Source: Myxococcus qinghaiensis (GTDB lineage Bacteria; Myxococcota; Myxococcia; Myxococcales; Myxococcaceae). Taken from it: a stretch of DNA of 64,000 nt. Made by a program: the position numbers and the translations under genes. The number at the start of each line of letters is the position of its first letter. The first letter of the stretch is position 1. A model generated the notes under the pieces. The model was not told the DNA's origin, did no database searches, and saw only the letters and a program-made list of their open reading frames with translations. The stretch lies in assembly GCF_024198215.1 (NCBI RefSeq), contig NZ_JAKCFA010000020.1:1-64000 (forward strand), given 5' to 3'. Shown piece by piece: positions 19,701 through 26,495 of the stretch.

Positions 19701-20104
19701 GTGTAGCGCGGCTCTTGTGGGTAGCGGCGGAGGAACTCCTCGAAGCGGACGATGGCCTCCATCCGCTCCTTGCGCTCCTGGGCCTCGAAGTCCCGGATGA
19801 CCTTCTCGTACGAGGACGCGAGCGAGTCGCGCTTCTGCTCGTACTTGCGCTCCATCAGGAGCTGCACCTCGCGGCTGAACTCGCGAGACTCCTCGTCGTA
19901 CGTGCGCAGGGCGCGGCTGACGTCCTGGAGCAGCGTCTCTTCCTCGGGCGTGCGGCCCAGGCCCGTCAGATATCTCGCGTCCGGTGTCCCAGACGGACTC
20001 TCCACCTGGGCGGGGGAGGCTGCTTGCGCGGCGGGGGCCTGCGCCTGGGCGGCGGCGGGCAGCGAGGCCATGGAGAGCAGCACCGCGAGCACGCGCCGCA
20101 TCAC
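16724..20104 (-). CDS. Large periplasmic TPR protein (1126 aa)
   Basis: A 1126-residue exported protein (signal MMRRVLAVLLSMASLPAAAQA, cleaved about residue 22). It is built almost entirely of tetratricopeptide or YbgF/BamD-like repeats. Clear examples are VMFRLAELYYERSQDEHQLA, AWVRIGEYWFDNYKD, YKLGWTYYRMDRFDEAVESF and AAVAHENTRRFDSAMKLYER. There is no catalytic motif. It is expected to be a large periplasmic scaffold in the mgl-linked envelope machine. It overlaps both neighbours by four bases, so translation is coupled. Similar giant TPR proteins occur in myxobacterial gliding and spore-coat clusters. Confidence 0.78.
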   Translation of the reverse strand: MMRRVLAVLLSMASLPAAAQAQAPAAQAASPAQVESPSGTPDARYLTGLGRTPEEETLLQDVSRALRTYDEESREFSREVQLLMERKYEQKRDSLASSYEKVIRDFEAQERKERMEAIVRFEEFLRRYPQEPRYTPDVMFRLAELYYERSQDEHQLAMKEYRDRLEAHDKNPDSAFPVEPKKDYGDSIALYRRLLKDYPTYRLNDGAWYLLGYCLEEQEEVDQSFRTYQQLITRYPRSRFATEAWVRIGEYWFDNYKDPQALPRSAQAFEAAARDTLHPLYDKALYKLGWTYYRMDRFDEAVESFLTLVDFYEAQRVAKGEAEAGGDLRDEALQYVAISLADETWGGLPRAQALFAKRGPKPYEADVYRRLGNVYFDQTNHPAAIAAYQRVLQKEPLAPDAPELQQRIALAYERDRLLAESFTESERLASLYQPGTAWYAKNQGDPDALSRANTLVEKSLYTSATFHHQQALVFKKEGKFDQASAGFATAARAYGNYLERFPRSKSAGEMRFYYAECLYFSFQFAEAAKSYELVRDTGVSEKHRDEAAHSAVLAWQQLLAQDLQAGRAQDLKPLRSTERPEGSAVKPVPLAPTEQKLVSASDKYVALLPRDAKAAGIAYKAAELYYAHDDFPEARKRFERIIQTWPRSEVARYATNLTVETFLIDKDWRSVEEVSARLASNTQVIDPSSDLHKQLVKFKLAGRFKLADQLLAEGKHEEAARKYIQLVDEEPRHEFADKALNNAAVAHENTRRFDSAMKLYERIYREYPSSPLADAALFRVAVNAEKSYDFDKAVVSYQKLVKDYPASKDREAALFNTARLLEGQQRYAESAATFLRYAELFPAAEDAPKNQYRAAILLEKQGDPRGEVRALQEFVRKFANKPGQVELVVDAHRRMGDAHQKLGDEKEAQRAYTQAASEFDRRKLKPDTHPLAANAAAYGRFQLAEAELRTFDKLKIGGWGKALVRSFAVKRAAVKTVKDAYSRVYPYKQLEWSLAAAYRSGYALERFANTIIETPVPPDVKRLGEEAVVTYQDLLAQNTAELEDAAVESYAVALAEARKNRVSNEWTRRTLESLNRFRPKEYPVLKEPKQALAADAAYPDGLIGSVSGPTRPASTDESRITGGAKP

Positions 20105-22515
20105 CGTCCCTCCTCCGACAGCACGTCCCGGAAGTCGGCGTCCAGCGCGCGCAGCGCCTCGGCCTTCTGCGCGGACACCTTCTGGATGTTCGTCGTCTTG
20201 TCCTGCTTCTCGGTGAAGGCCACGTCCACCACGCCCACGTCCGCCTTGAGCACCAGGTCGTAGAACTGCCGGCGCACACGGCGGATGCTGTCGTAGGCGA
20301 TGCGGCCCACCAACTGCTTCGCGTTGCCGGACACCGCGGCGACCTCGGCCTCGTAGCGCTCCAGCAACTGCTGTTCGGCCAGCACCTTGCCGCGGATGCG
20401 CTGTCCCTTCTGGTCCACCTTGGCCCTCAGCGCGGCCTGCGCCTCCGCCACTCGCTTCTTCAGCGCCAGGCCCCGCTCCCGCACCTGATGCGCGTGGGTC
20501 AGCACGGCCGTGGGGGACTGCCGCCGCTCCACCTCGCCGAGCACCTCGTGTTCGTCACGCAGGGCCGCCGCGTAGCGGACCCGGATGGCCTGCTCTCCGG
20601 AGAGGGAGGCCGCCGCGTTGTTGCGCTCGTCGGTGAGCCGGCCTCGCGTCCGGTCCAGCTCCGCCTGGAGGTCGTTCAGCGTCTGGACCTCGCCCTGGAG
20701 CTGCACCAGGAACTCGCGCTCCTCGTCCGGCGGCGTCTGGCGGAGCAGCCGCGTGTCATCCACCCACTTGCGCACCGAGGAGGCGATGGCGTGCAGGCCC
20801 TGAATCTCCGTGCCCAGCCGGAAGGCCTCGCGGTCCACCGCGTCCACGCGGTACTGCATGCGGCGCAGCCGCTCCTCCATCTCCTTCTGCGTGGTGGGGA
20901 GCTTGCCGAAGCGGGCGGCCAGCGCATCGCGCTCGCGGCGCAGCAGCTGGAGTCTGTCTCTCTCCTGCGAGGTGAGCGACGGCTCCAGCGCCAGTCCCTC
21001 CACCTCCACCAGCGCGGCTTCCGCGTGCGTGACGGCCGTCTCCACCGCGTCCGCGCGCGTGAAGCCCGCTTGCAGCTCCGGGAAGGTCTCCAGCTTGCGT
21101 GCGTCCAGCGCGCGGAGGATGCGGGCCGCCAGCTCCCGTGCGTCGACCGCGCCCTTCTTCCCGGTGTCGATGTCGCCCACCATCTTCACCGCGCTGCTCA
21201 CCTCGCGCTCGGTGGAGGCGTACTTCAGCGCCAGGGGCGGCAACAGCGTGCGCACATCGGGGACGGTGTCCGTGCGCGCCAGGAGCCGCTCGAAGTACGC
21301 GACGGGGTCCCGATTCGCATTCAGGAGCAGGTCCACCTTCTCGCGCACGGGGCGGAAGGTGCCGATGAGCTCGTCGTACGCGGCGATGGCCTCGTCGTAC
21401 CGCTTGAGCTTCTGGAGCAGGTGTCCCTGGAGGAGCTTCGCCTCGGGCGCGAGCCGCGCGTCGGGGGCGACCAGCAACAGGATGTCGATGGCGTTCTTCG
21501 CCTCCTGGTGGTTGCCCTTGCGCACCTGCGTCCACGCGATTTCGTAGAGCGACTCCGGGAAGGACTCGCTGTCCTGCGGCACCTGGCCGTAGCGGTCCAG
21601 CGCCTCGTCGAAGCGGCCCGCCTCGTACAACAGCCGCCCCAGCGACATCAGCGACAGCTCTCGGATGCGCTTCGTGTCCGTGTCCGTCGTCGAGCGGGTG
21701 ACGGGCTTGCCCGGCGTCGCGACGGGCGCGGCGGTCTGCTCGGTCGACAAGGGCGTGAGGAGCTGCTGGAACTGGAGGATGGCGAGGGGCAGCTCGCCGG
21801 ACTGCATCGACAGCACCGCCATGTGGTAGCCGGCCTGGAGCTGGTACGGGCCACCGGGGCTTTGGGCCAGCGGCGCGAAGGCCGAGCGCGCCCGGGTGAT
21901 TCGCTCCGAGGCGGGCAGGTCCGTGCGACGGAAGAGCCACTTCGCCTGGACGTACTGCACGTCGGCCGGAAGCTGACCGCCGAACAGCGTGCGCGCCTGC
22001 TCGACGTACGCCTCGACGCCGTCGAAGAGGTTCAGCCTCCCGGAGATGGCCAGGAAGCGCGTGAGGGCGTCGCGGTGGCGCGCCGACGGCGTGGGCTGCG
22101 ACAACAGCTCGCGCAGGTAGAGCCTGGCGCCGATGTCGTTCTTCTGCTGGTACAGCGCGTCCGCGAGGAAGTAGAGCGCGTCCGCGTAGCGCGGGTGGCC
22201 GCGAAAGCCCGGGTCGCTCACCAGGTCATAGAAGAGGACGGAGGCGGCGTTCCAGTCGCCGAGCAGGTACTGAATCTCCGCGTCGGAGTAGCGCCGCGAG
22301 CGGGCCTGTTCCTCGTCGGGCTCCGCGCGCTGGCTGTACTGCGTCTCCACGAAGCGCAGGCTCTCCTCGGCCAGCTGGAGCTGCTGCTCCACGGAGCTCA
22401 GCCGCTGCTCCAACTGCTGAGGAGTCGGCGGTGGGGGAGGGGGCTCGGCGGCCCAGGCGGAGGATGCGCCCATCAGGCCGAGCGCGAGGGCGAGAGCGCG
22501 AAGCGACACGTTCAC
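20101..22515 (-). CDS. Periplasmic coiled-coil and TPR protein (804 aa)
   Basis: An 804-residue exported protein (signal ends SSAWAAEP). It opens with a Pro run and a coiled coil (QQLEQRLSSVEQQLQLAEES). TPR-like helices follow in the first half (ADALYFLADALYQQKNDIGA, LYEIAWTQVRKGNHQEAKN). The second half is long and coiled-coil-rich (ERDRLQLLRRERDALAARFG; VQTLNDLQAELDRTRGRL). No enzyme motif is seen. It is probably a structural or tethering subunit working with the 1126-residue TPR protein that overlaps its stop. Its start is 10 bp after the stop of the 244-residue periplasmic protein. Confidence 0.75.
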   Translation of the reverse strand: MNVSLRALALALGLMGASSAWAAEPPPPPPTPQQLEQRLSSVEQQLQLAEESLRFVETQYSQRAEPDEEQARSRRYSDAEIQYLLGDWNAASVLFYDLVSDPGFRGHPRYADALYFLADALYQQKNDIGARLYLRELLSQPTPSARHRDALTRFLAISGRLNLFDGVEAYVEQARTLFGGQLPADVQYVQAKWLFRRTDLPASERITRARSAFAPLAQSPGGPYQLQAGYHMAVLSMQSGELPLAILQFQQLLTPLSTEQTAAPVATPGKPVTRSTTDTDTKRIRELSLMSLGRLLYEAGRFDEALDRYGQVPQDSESFPESLYEIAWTQVRKGNHQEAKNAIDILLLVAPDARLAPEAKLLQGHLLQKLKRYDEAIAAYDELIGTFRPVREKVDLLLNANRDPVAYFERLLARTDTVPDVRTLLPPLALKYASTEREVSSAVKMVGDIDTGKKGAVDARELAARILRALDARKLETFPELQAGFTRADAVETAVTHAEAALVEVEGLALEPSLTSQERDRLQLLRRERDALAARFGKLPTTQKEMEERLRRMQYRVDAVDREAFRLGTEIQGLHAIASSVRKWVDDTRLLRQTPPDEEREFLVQLQGEVQTLNDLQAELDRTRGRLTDERNNAAASLSGEQAIRVRYAAALRDEHEVLGEVERRQSPTAVLTHAHQVRERGLALKKRVAEAQAALRAKVDQKGQRIRGKVLAEQQLLERYEAEVAAVSGNAKQLVGRIAYDSIRRVRRQFYDLVLKADVGVVDVAFTEKQDKTTNIQKVSAQKAEALRALDADFRDVLSEEGR

Positions 22516-22525
22516 CGGCGGGCCC

Positions 22526-23260
22526 CTACCGCGCTTCAGTGGAGGTGGCGGCAGGGGGGCTTGCGCCCGCTTCGCCGTCGATACGGGGCGCCGAGTCGCG
22601 CGACAGCTCGATGTCGTAGCGCACCGCGGGCCGGTCCTTCATGTCCAGCGTGAGGCCGCCCTGCTCGAAGCCCACCACGCGCACCGAGGACACCTTTCCC
22701 GGCTCCGCGTTGAAGGTGTAGCTGGATTGCACCTTGAACTTGTAGCCCTCCAGGTAGCTGAAGACGCCGAAGCCGCCGCCGCGATAGACGAGCCGCACCG
22801 CGAGCTGGTGCTGTCCCGGGACGATGCGCCCGTTGAAGACCTCGAACTGCTCGCGCTTGCTCAGCTCTTCGCCCTGGATATCCACCTGCGTGAAGATGGG
22901 CGCGCCGTCCAGCGCGTACGTCACCGACTCCAGGATGAAGGAGCTGCCCATCTCGTTCTTGTGGACGATGAGCGCGCGAGCACCGGTGGTGACGTCTCCG
23001 CCCAGCACCGTCTCCTGGAGCAACAGGAGCCGCGCCTTGGAGCGGTAGATCTTCTCCTTCAGGTCGACGACCTGCTCCTCCAGCGTCTTCACCCGCGCGT
23101 TGAAGGCCTCGTCCGCGGTGCTGTCCGCTTCAGGGGAGGCCGCGGGGTCCGCCGAAACGGCCGCGGGCGCCGAGGGGCGCGACTCCTGCGCGAGCACCGC
23201 CCCACAGAGGGTGGCGCTCACGAGCGCGAGGAGGCGAAGGGTGGCGGCTGCGACACGCAC
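22526..23260 (-). CDS. Periplasmic coiled-coil/beta-domain protein
   Basis: A 244-residue protein with a signal peptide (ends AVLAQE, about residue 25). A short coiled coil (NARVKTLEEQVVDLKEKIYR) is followed by a beta-rich domain (SSFILESVTYALDGAP, FNGRIVPGQHQLAVRLVYRG) reminiscent of PEGA/fibronectin-like folds. It is the first gene after mglA in the same direction, 115 bp away. A GC-rich hairpin in that gap suggests partial separation from mglBA transcription. I cannot name a function; its neighbours make it a candidate envelope component of the machine directed by MglA. Confidence 0.7.
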   Translation of the reverse strand: MRVAAATLRLLALVSATLCGAVLAQESRPSAPAAVSADPAASPEADSTADEAFNARVKTLEEQVVDLKEKIYRSKARLLLLQETVLGGDVTTGARALIVHKNEMGSSFILESVTYALDGAPIFTQVDIQGEELSKREQFEVFNGRIVPGQHQLAVRLVYRGGGFGVFSYLEGYKFKVQSSYTFNAEPGKVSSVRVVGFEQGGLTLDMKDRPAVRYDIELSRDSAPRIDGEAGASPPAATSTEAR

Positions 23261-23318
23261 TGTGCGACCTCAGGAGGCGGACGGCCCGGCCCGTCGGCAG
23301 CAGGTTGTAACACCCTTG

Positions 23319-23345
23319 ACCGCGGGGCGTCTTCTCACCCGCGGT
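23319..23345 (-). terminator. Hairpin between mglA and downstream gene
   Basis: An 8-bp perfect stem (accgcggg at 23319-23326, cccgcggt at 23338-23345) with an 11-nt loop lies just past the mglA stop. No T-run follows on the minus strand. It may attenuate read-through or stabilise the mglBA transcript rather than end it fully. Confidence 0.4.
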
Positions 23346-23375
23346 ACGGGAGTTGACTGCCCGGCTGCTCCCAGC

Positions 23376-23963
23376 TCAGCCGCCCTTCTTCAGCTCCGTG
23401 AGCACCAGCTTCGCCACGGCCTTGAGCGTGTCGAACACGCCCACGCCCGTGGGCGCCACGGCCTGGTACTCGGGGATGTTGCGCGGGTTGATGGCCTTGC
23501 GCATCTCCTCCATGGACACCGCGTTGGGCAGGTCCCGCTTGTTGTACTGGAGGACGTAGGGAATCTTGTTCAGGTCGTAGCCCTGCTCGGCCAGGTTGAT
23601 GCGCAGGTTCTCGAGCGACTCCATGTTCGCTTCCATGCGCTCAATCTGACTGTCGGCCACGAACACGACGCCGTCCACGCCCTTGAGGATGAGCTTGCGG
23701 CTGGCGTCGTAGAACACCTGGCCGGGCACCGTGTAGAGGTGGAAGCGCGTCTTGAAGCCGCGAATCTCACCGAGCGACAGCGGCAGGAAGTCGAAGAAGA
23801 GCGTGCGGTCCGTCTCGGTGGAGAGGGAGATGAGCTTGCCCTTCGTCTCGGCCGCCGTCTTGTTGTAGATGTACTGGAGGTTGGTCGTCTTCCCGCAGAG
23901 ACCCGGCCCGTAATAGACAATCTTGCAGTTGATTTCGCGGGATGAGTAGTTGATGAAGGACAT
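23376..23963 (-). CDS. mglA: MglA polarity GTPase
   Basis: A Ras-like small GTPase of 195 residues that sets the leading pole in gliding and type IV pilus motility. The P-loop is GPGLCGKTT (19-27). The switch II region carries TVPGQ instead of the usual DTAG, a known MglA peculiarity (Thr where most GTPases have Asp), and the base-specificity motif is NKRD (141-144). The start is [20 protein letters not shown], with GGGAAG before the ATG. GTP-bound MglA gathers at the leading pole and assembles Glt focal-adhesion complexes; MglB stimulates hydrolysis. It is 11 bp downstream of mglB. Confidence 0.97.
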   Translation of the reverse strand: MSFINYSSREINCKIVYYGPGLCGKTTNLQYIYNKTAAETKGKLISLSTETDRTLFFDFLPLSLGEIRGFKTRFHLYTVPGQVFYDASRKLILKGVDGVVFVADSQIERMEANMESLENLRINLAEQGYDLNKIPYVLQYNKRDLPNAVSMEEMRKAINPRNIPEYQAVAPTGVGVFDTLKAVAKLVLTELKKGG

Positions 23964-23974
23964 GGCTTCCCGGG

Positions 23975-24454
23975 TTACTCGCTGAAGAGGTTGTCGATAT
24001 CGTCGTCGGAGATCTCGGCGAACGGCGACCCGGCACCCGGGGCGTCCGTCTTCTTCACCAGACTCTCGAAGATCTTCGTGAGCTCGTCGCTGGCCTTCTT
24101 GATGCGAAGGCGGACGAGGCCGAGGCTGGTGCGGTTGTCGAAGATGACGACCAGCACGACCCGGCTGCCGACGATGGTCATGTAGAGCGAGTCCTTCGCC
24201 CCCTCATGGAACTGGTTGGGGAACTCGTTCTCACCGATCAGCTTGGCGAGTCCGCCCATCGCCGCCACGTTGCCGGCCGTCAGCGAGGCCAGGGACGTGG
24301 TGTCGATGTTCTGCGTCTGCCCGGCCGAGGAGATGAGTTGCCCGTTCTTGTCGACGAGGAACACCACCTTCGCGTTCGCGTCCTTGGTGAGCCGGTCGCA
24401 AACGGCGTTGATCTTGGTGAACTCCTCTTCGTACATCACCAGTTGCGTGCCCAT
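23975..24454 (-). CDS. mglB: MglB, GTPase-activating protein of MglA
   Basis: A Roadblock/LC7-domain protein of 159 residues that acts as GAP for MglA and marks the lagging pole. The roadblock fold is visible from [20 protein letters not shown] through [20 protein letters not shown]. An acidic C-terminal tail ([12 protein letters not shown]) follows, as in Myxococcus MglB. GAGGAG lies upstream of ATG 24454. It is the first gene of the minus-strand block. The 24455-24699 spacer separates it from a divergently transcribed operon and should hold its promoter, though no clear consensus was found. Confidence 0.97.
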   Translation of the reverse strand: MGTQLVMYEEEFTKINAVCDRLTKDANAKVVFLVDKNGQLISSAGQTQNIDTTSLASLTAGNVAAMGGLAKLIGENEFPNQFHEGAKDSLYMTIVGSRVVLVVIFDNRTSLGLVRLRIKKASDELTKIFESLVKKTDAPGAGSPFAEISDDDIDNLFSE

Positions 24455-24699
24455 GGGCGTATGCGCTCCTCAGCGTTCGCTCGCCCGTCTCACGGCAACA
24501 CCCCGATTGTTTCTGGAGTGAATCCCGGAGGTTAGACGAGGCGCTACCGACGGTGAGGATGCTTAGCAAAGCCCCTCCACTCCAGCAAGAAGCCATCCGC
24601 GCGTCGGGGTGAGAACACGCCCGGCATCCAGCCCCCGCCACCCAGGGGGTTGCCGTCAAGCGCCTTGGAGGGCTTTCTGAAAGCCCGGACGGGGCCGGT

Positions 24700-24728
24700 T
24701 TGGGAGTGCTCGCGGCTTTCTCTATACT
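24700..24728 (+). promoter_or_regulatory. Near-consensus sigma-70 promoter
   Basis: TTGGGA (24700-24705), a spacer of exactly 17 bp, and TATACT (24723-24728) match the vegetative consensus at 9 of 12 positions, unusual in this GC-rich DNA. Transcription should start near 24735, which places two possible upstream start codons (TTG 24700, GTG 24706) inside the promoter. Confidence 0.65.
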
Positions 24729-24738
24729 CCGCCGGGCT

Positions 24739-26307
24739 TTGACGCCCCCACGCCCCCTTGCCCCCATCCTGGCGCGTCTGGCGCCCTTGCTGTTGGTGCT
24801 GGTCGGCTCCCCGTCCGCTCGGGCGGAGGAGGTGCGCGAGCGTGCCTCGCTGCGCCTGCGCTACGGCGTGGCCCTCCGGAACGGAGCCCAGGCGGATGTA
24901 GGGCCTGGACTTACGTATGACGGCTTCACGCCGAATGATCTGGCGGCGGTGGGCTCGGTCTGGGCGGGCTCCTGGCTTGGCGGGTGGGCGGCCGTGCAGC
25001 GGGAGGGGTTTGATCTCAAGGAGGGCTCGCTGCGGATCACCGGCGGCAGCCTGCTGCGGGCGTCGGTGGGCCCCAAGGTGCGCACCTGGCTGGGGCCGCT
25101 GCGGGCGGAGGTCGGCGCGGGCTACGGCTTCGCGCAGCTTCCGCACTTCGGTGCGTCCTCGGAGCCGGTGCTGTCGCGCGGGGTGCGGCATGCGGCGCTG
25201 GTGACGGGGAGCCTGCGGCTGCCGCTGTTCACCCGGTTGGAGGTGGAGGCGCGGGGCGAGGTGCCGGTGTCGCTGGCGGTGCGCGACTCGGCGGGGACGA
25301 AGGCGGAGGCGAAGGGCTTCGCGGCGGGGGGCGCGCTGCTGTTCCCGCTGACGGGGACGCAGCGGTGGTCCGGCACGTTGCTCGTGGACTTCCAGCACGT
25401 GCAGGACACGGTGACGCTCGCGGATGGGACCCGGTCCGAGCAGCGCATGCGCCGGGTGGGCGCCGCGCTGGAGCTGGCCTGGAATGATGCGCCCGAGGCT
25501 CGGGCTCCGGAGCCGGCACCACTTCCCGCGCGGGCGCCAGCGGGCGGGCTGTCGCTCCAGGTGCTGGACTTGGAGTCGGGAGCGCCGCTGTCGGGAGCGC
25601 GGGTGGTGCTGGTGTCGGGAGGCGTGGAGGGCGCGCCTCGCGAGGCGGATGCGCAGGGCACGCTGGAGGATGTGGAGCTGCCCCCCGGTGACGTCGTGGC
25701 GCGGGTGAGCGTGGAGGGCTACGAGCCCGCCGAGGGTCGAGTCACCGTGGAGGATGGTGGGCGCGTGGCGCTGGCGGTGCGCGCGCGCAAGCTGCCTCCG
25801 GCCACGGGGGGCCTGAAGATTACGGTGGTGAGCGCGGGCAACGGGGTGCCGTTGCCGGGTGTGCGCCTGACGGTGGGGACCGTGGAGGTGCGCACGGACC
25901 TGAAGGGCGAGGCGTGGGTGAAGGCGCTGCCGCCGGGGCCGGTGTCCGTGGTGGCGAAGTCGCAGGGCTATCGTGTGGCGGAAGAAGCGGCCGTCATCGT
26001 CGCGGGGCAGGAGACGAAGCTGTCCGTGCCGCTCGCGTCGGAGCGCAAGGGTGAGCCGGCGACGCTCACGGGGCAGGTGCGCAGTGCCCGGGGCGGAAAG
26101 CCCGTCGCGGCCACGCTGCTCATTCCCCAGGCGAAGGTGAAGGCGCGCACGGACGCCAAGGGCGCGTTCACCTTCAAGGTGAAGGGTGGCACCTACCGCA
26201 TCACCATCTCCGCGCGCGGCTACCTGTCGCAGTCCAAGCTCGTCACCTTGAAGGATGGCGAGCAGGTCATCTTCAACGTCGACCTCTTCCCGAGGCAGCG
26301 GCGGTGA
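24739..26307 (+). CDS. Outer-membrane barrel with carboxypeptidase-regulatory-like repeats
   Basis: A 522-residue exported protein. From TTG 24739 it has a good signal peptide (about 32 residues, ending ARAEE). Residues to about 250 are strand-rich with barrel-like alternation (LRLRYGVALRNGAQADV, GTLLVDFQHVQ). Three to four CnaB/PEGA-like beta-sandwich repeats follow: LSLQVLDLESGAPLSGARV, LKITVVSAGNGVPLPGVRL and ATLTGQVRSARGGKPVAATL. It is probably an outer-membrane anchor with periplasmic binding domains. The start is chosen because a strong promoter overlaps the earlier candidates, which makes the message almost leaderless. It is co-directional with the FecR lipoprotein and the kinase downstream. 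Confidence 0.7.
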   Translation: MTPPRPLAPILARLAPLLLVLVGSPSARAEEVRERASLRLRYGVALRNGAQADVGPGLTYDGFTPNDLAAVGSVWAGSWLGGWAAVQREGFDLKEGSLRITGGSLLRASVGPKVRTWLGPLRAEVGAGYGFAQLPHFGASSEPVLSRGVRHAALVTGSLRLPLFTRLEVEARGEVPVSLAVRDSAGTKAEAKGFAAGGALLFPLTGTQRWSGTLLVDFQHVQDTVTLADGTRSEQRMRRVGAALELAWNDAPEARAPEPAPLPARAPAGGLSLQVLDLESGAPLSGARVVLVSGGVEGAPREADAQGTLEDVELPPGDVVARVSVEGYEPAEGRVTVEDGGRVALAVRARKLPPATGGLKITVVSAGNGVPLPGVRLTVGTVEVRTDLKGEAWVKALPPGPVSVVAKSQGYRVAEEAAVIVAGQETKLSVPLASERKGEPATLTGQVRSARGGKPVAATLLIPQAKVKARTDAKGAFTFKVKGGTYRITISARGYLSQSKLVTLKDGEQVIFNVDLFPRQRR

Positions 26308-26495
26308 GCGACATGCCTCCTCGGCTCGTGGCCTCGCTGAAGGAATGCGAGCGGCCCTACCTCAACGTCGATTTCTCTCCGAGGACGCACCCGTGAGTCT
26401 CCTGCGTCCCTCGCCCGTGGTCCTCCTGAAGGACGGCGCGCGAGCCCTGTTCAATGTCGTTTCGTTCCGAGGCACCCACGGTGAGTAACGCGCGT
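26239..26495 (+). repeat. Three diverged 85-bp tandem copies of a gene 3' end
   Basis: Copy 1 (26239-26324) is the real end of the barrel gene (LVTLKDGEQVIFNVD, then its stop). Copies 2 (26325-26409) and 3 (26410-26495) repeat the pattern ctgaagga, caacgtcga, ccgagg and GTGAG with a period of 85-86 bp. Over the best 60 bases copies 1 and 2 share 43 identities. Copy 3 ends exactly at the GTG start of the FecR lipoprotein. It looks like old tandem duplication of a gene end now acting as a spacer. Confidence 0.7.
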
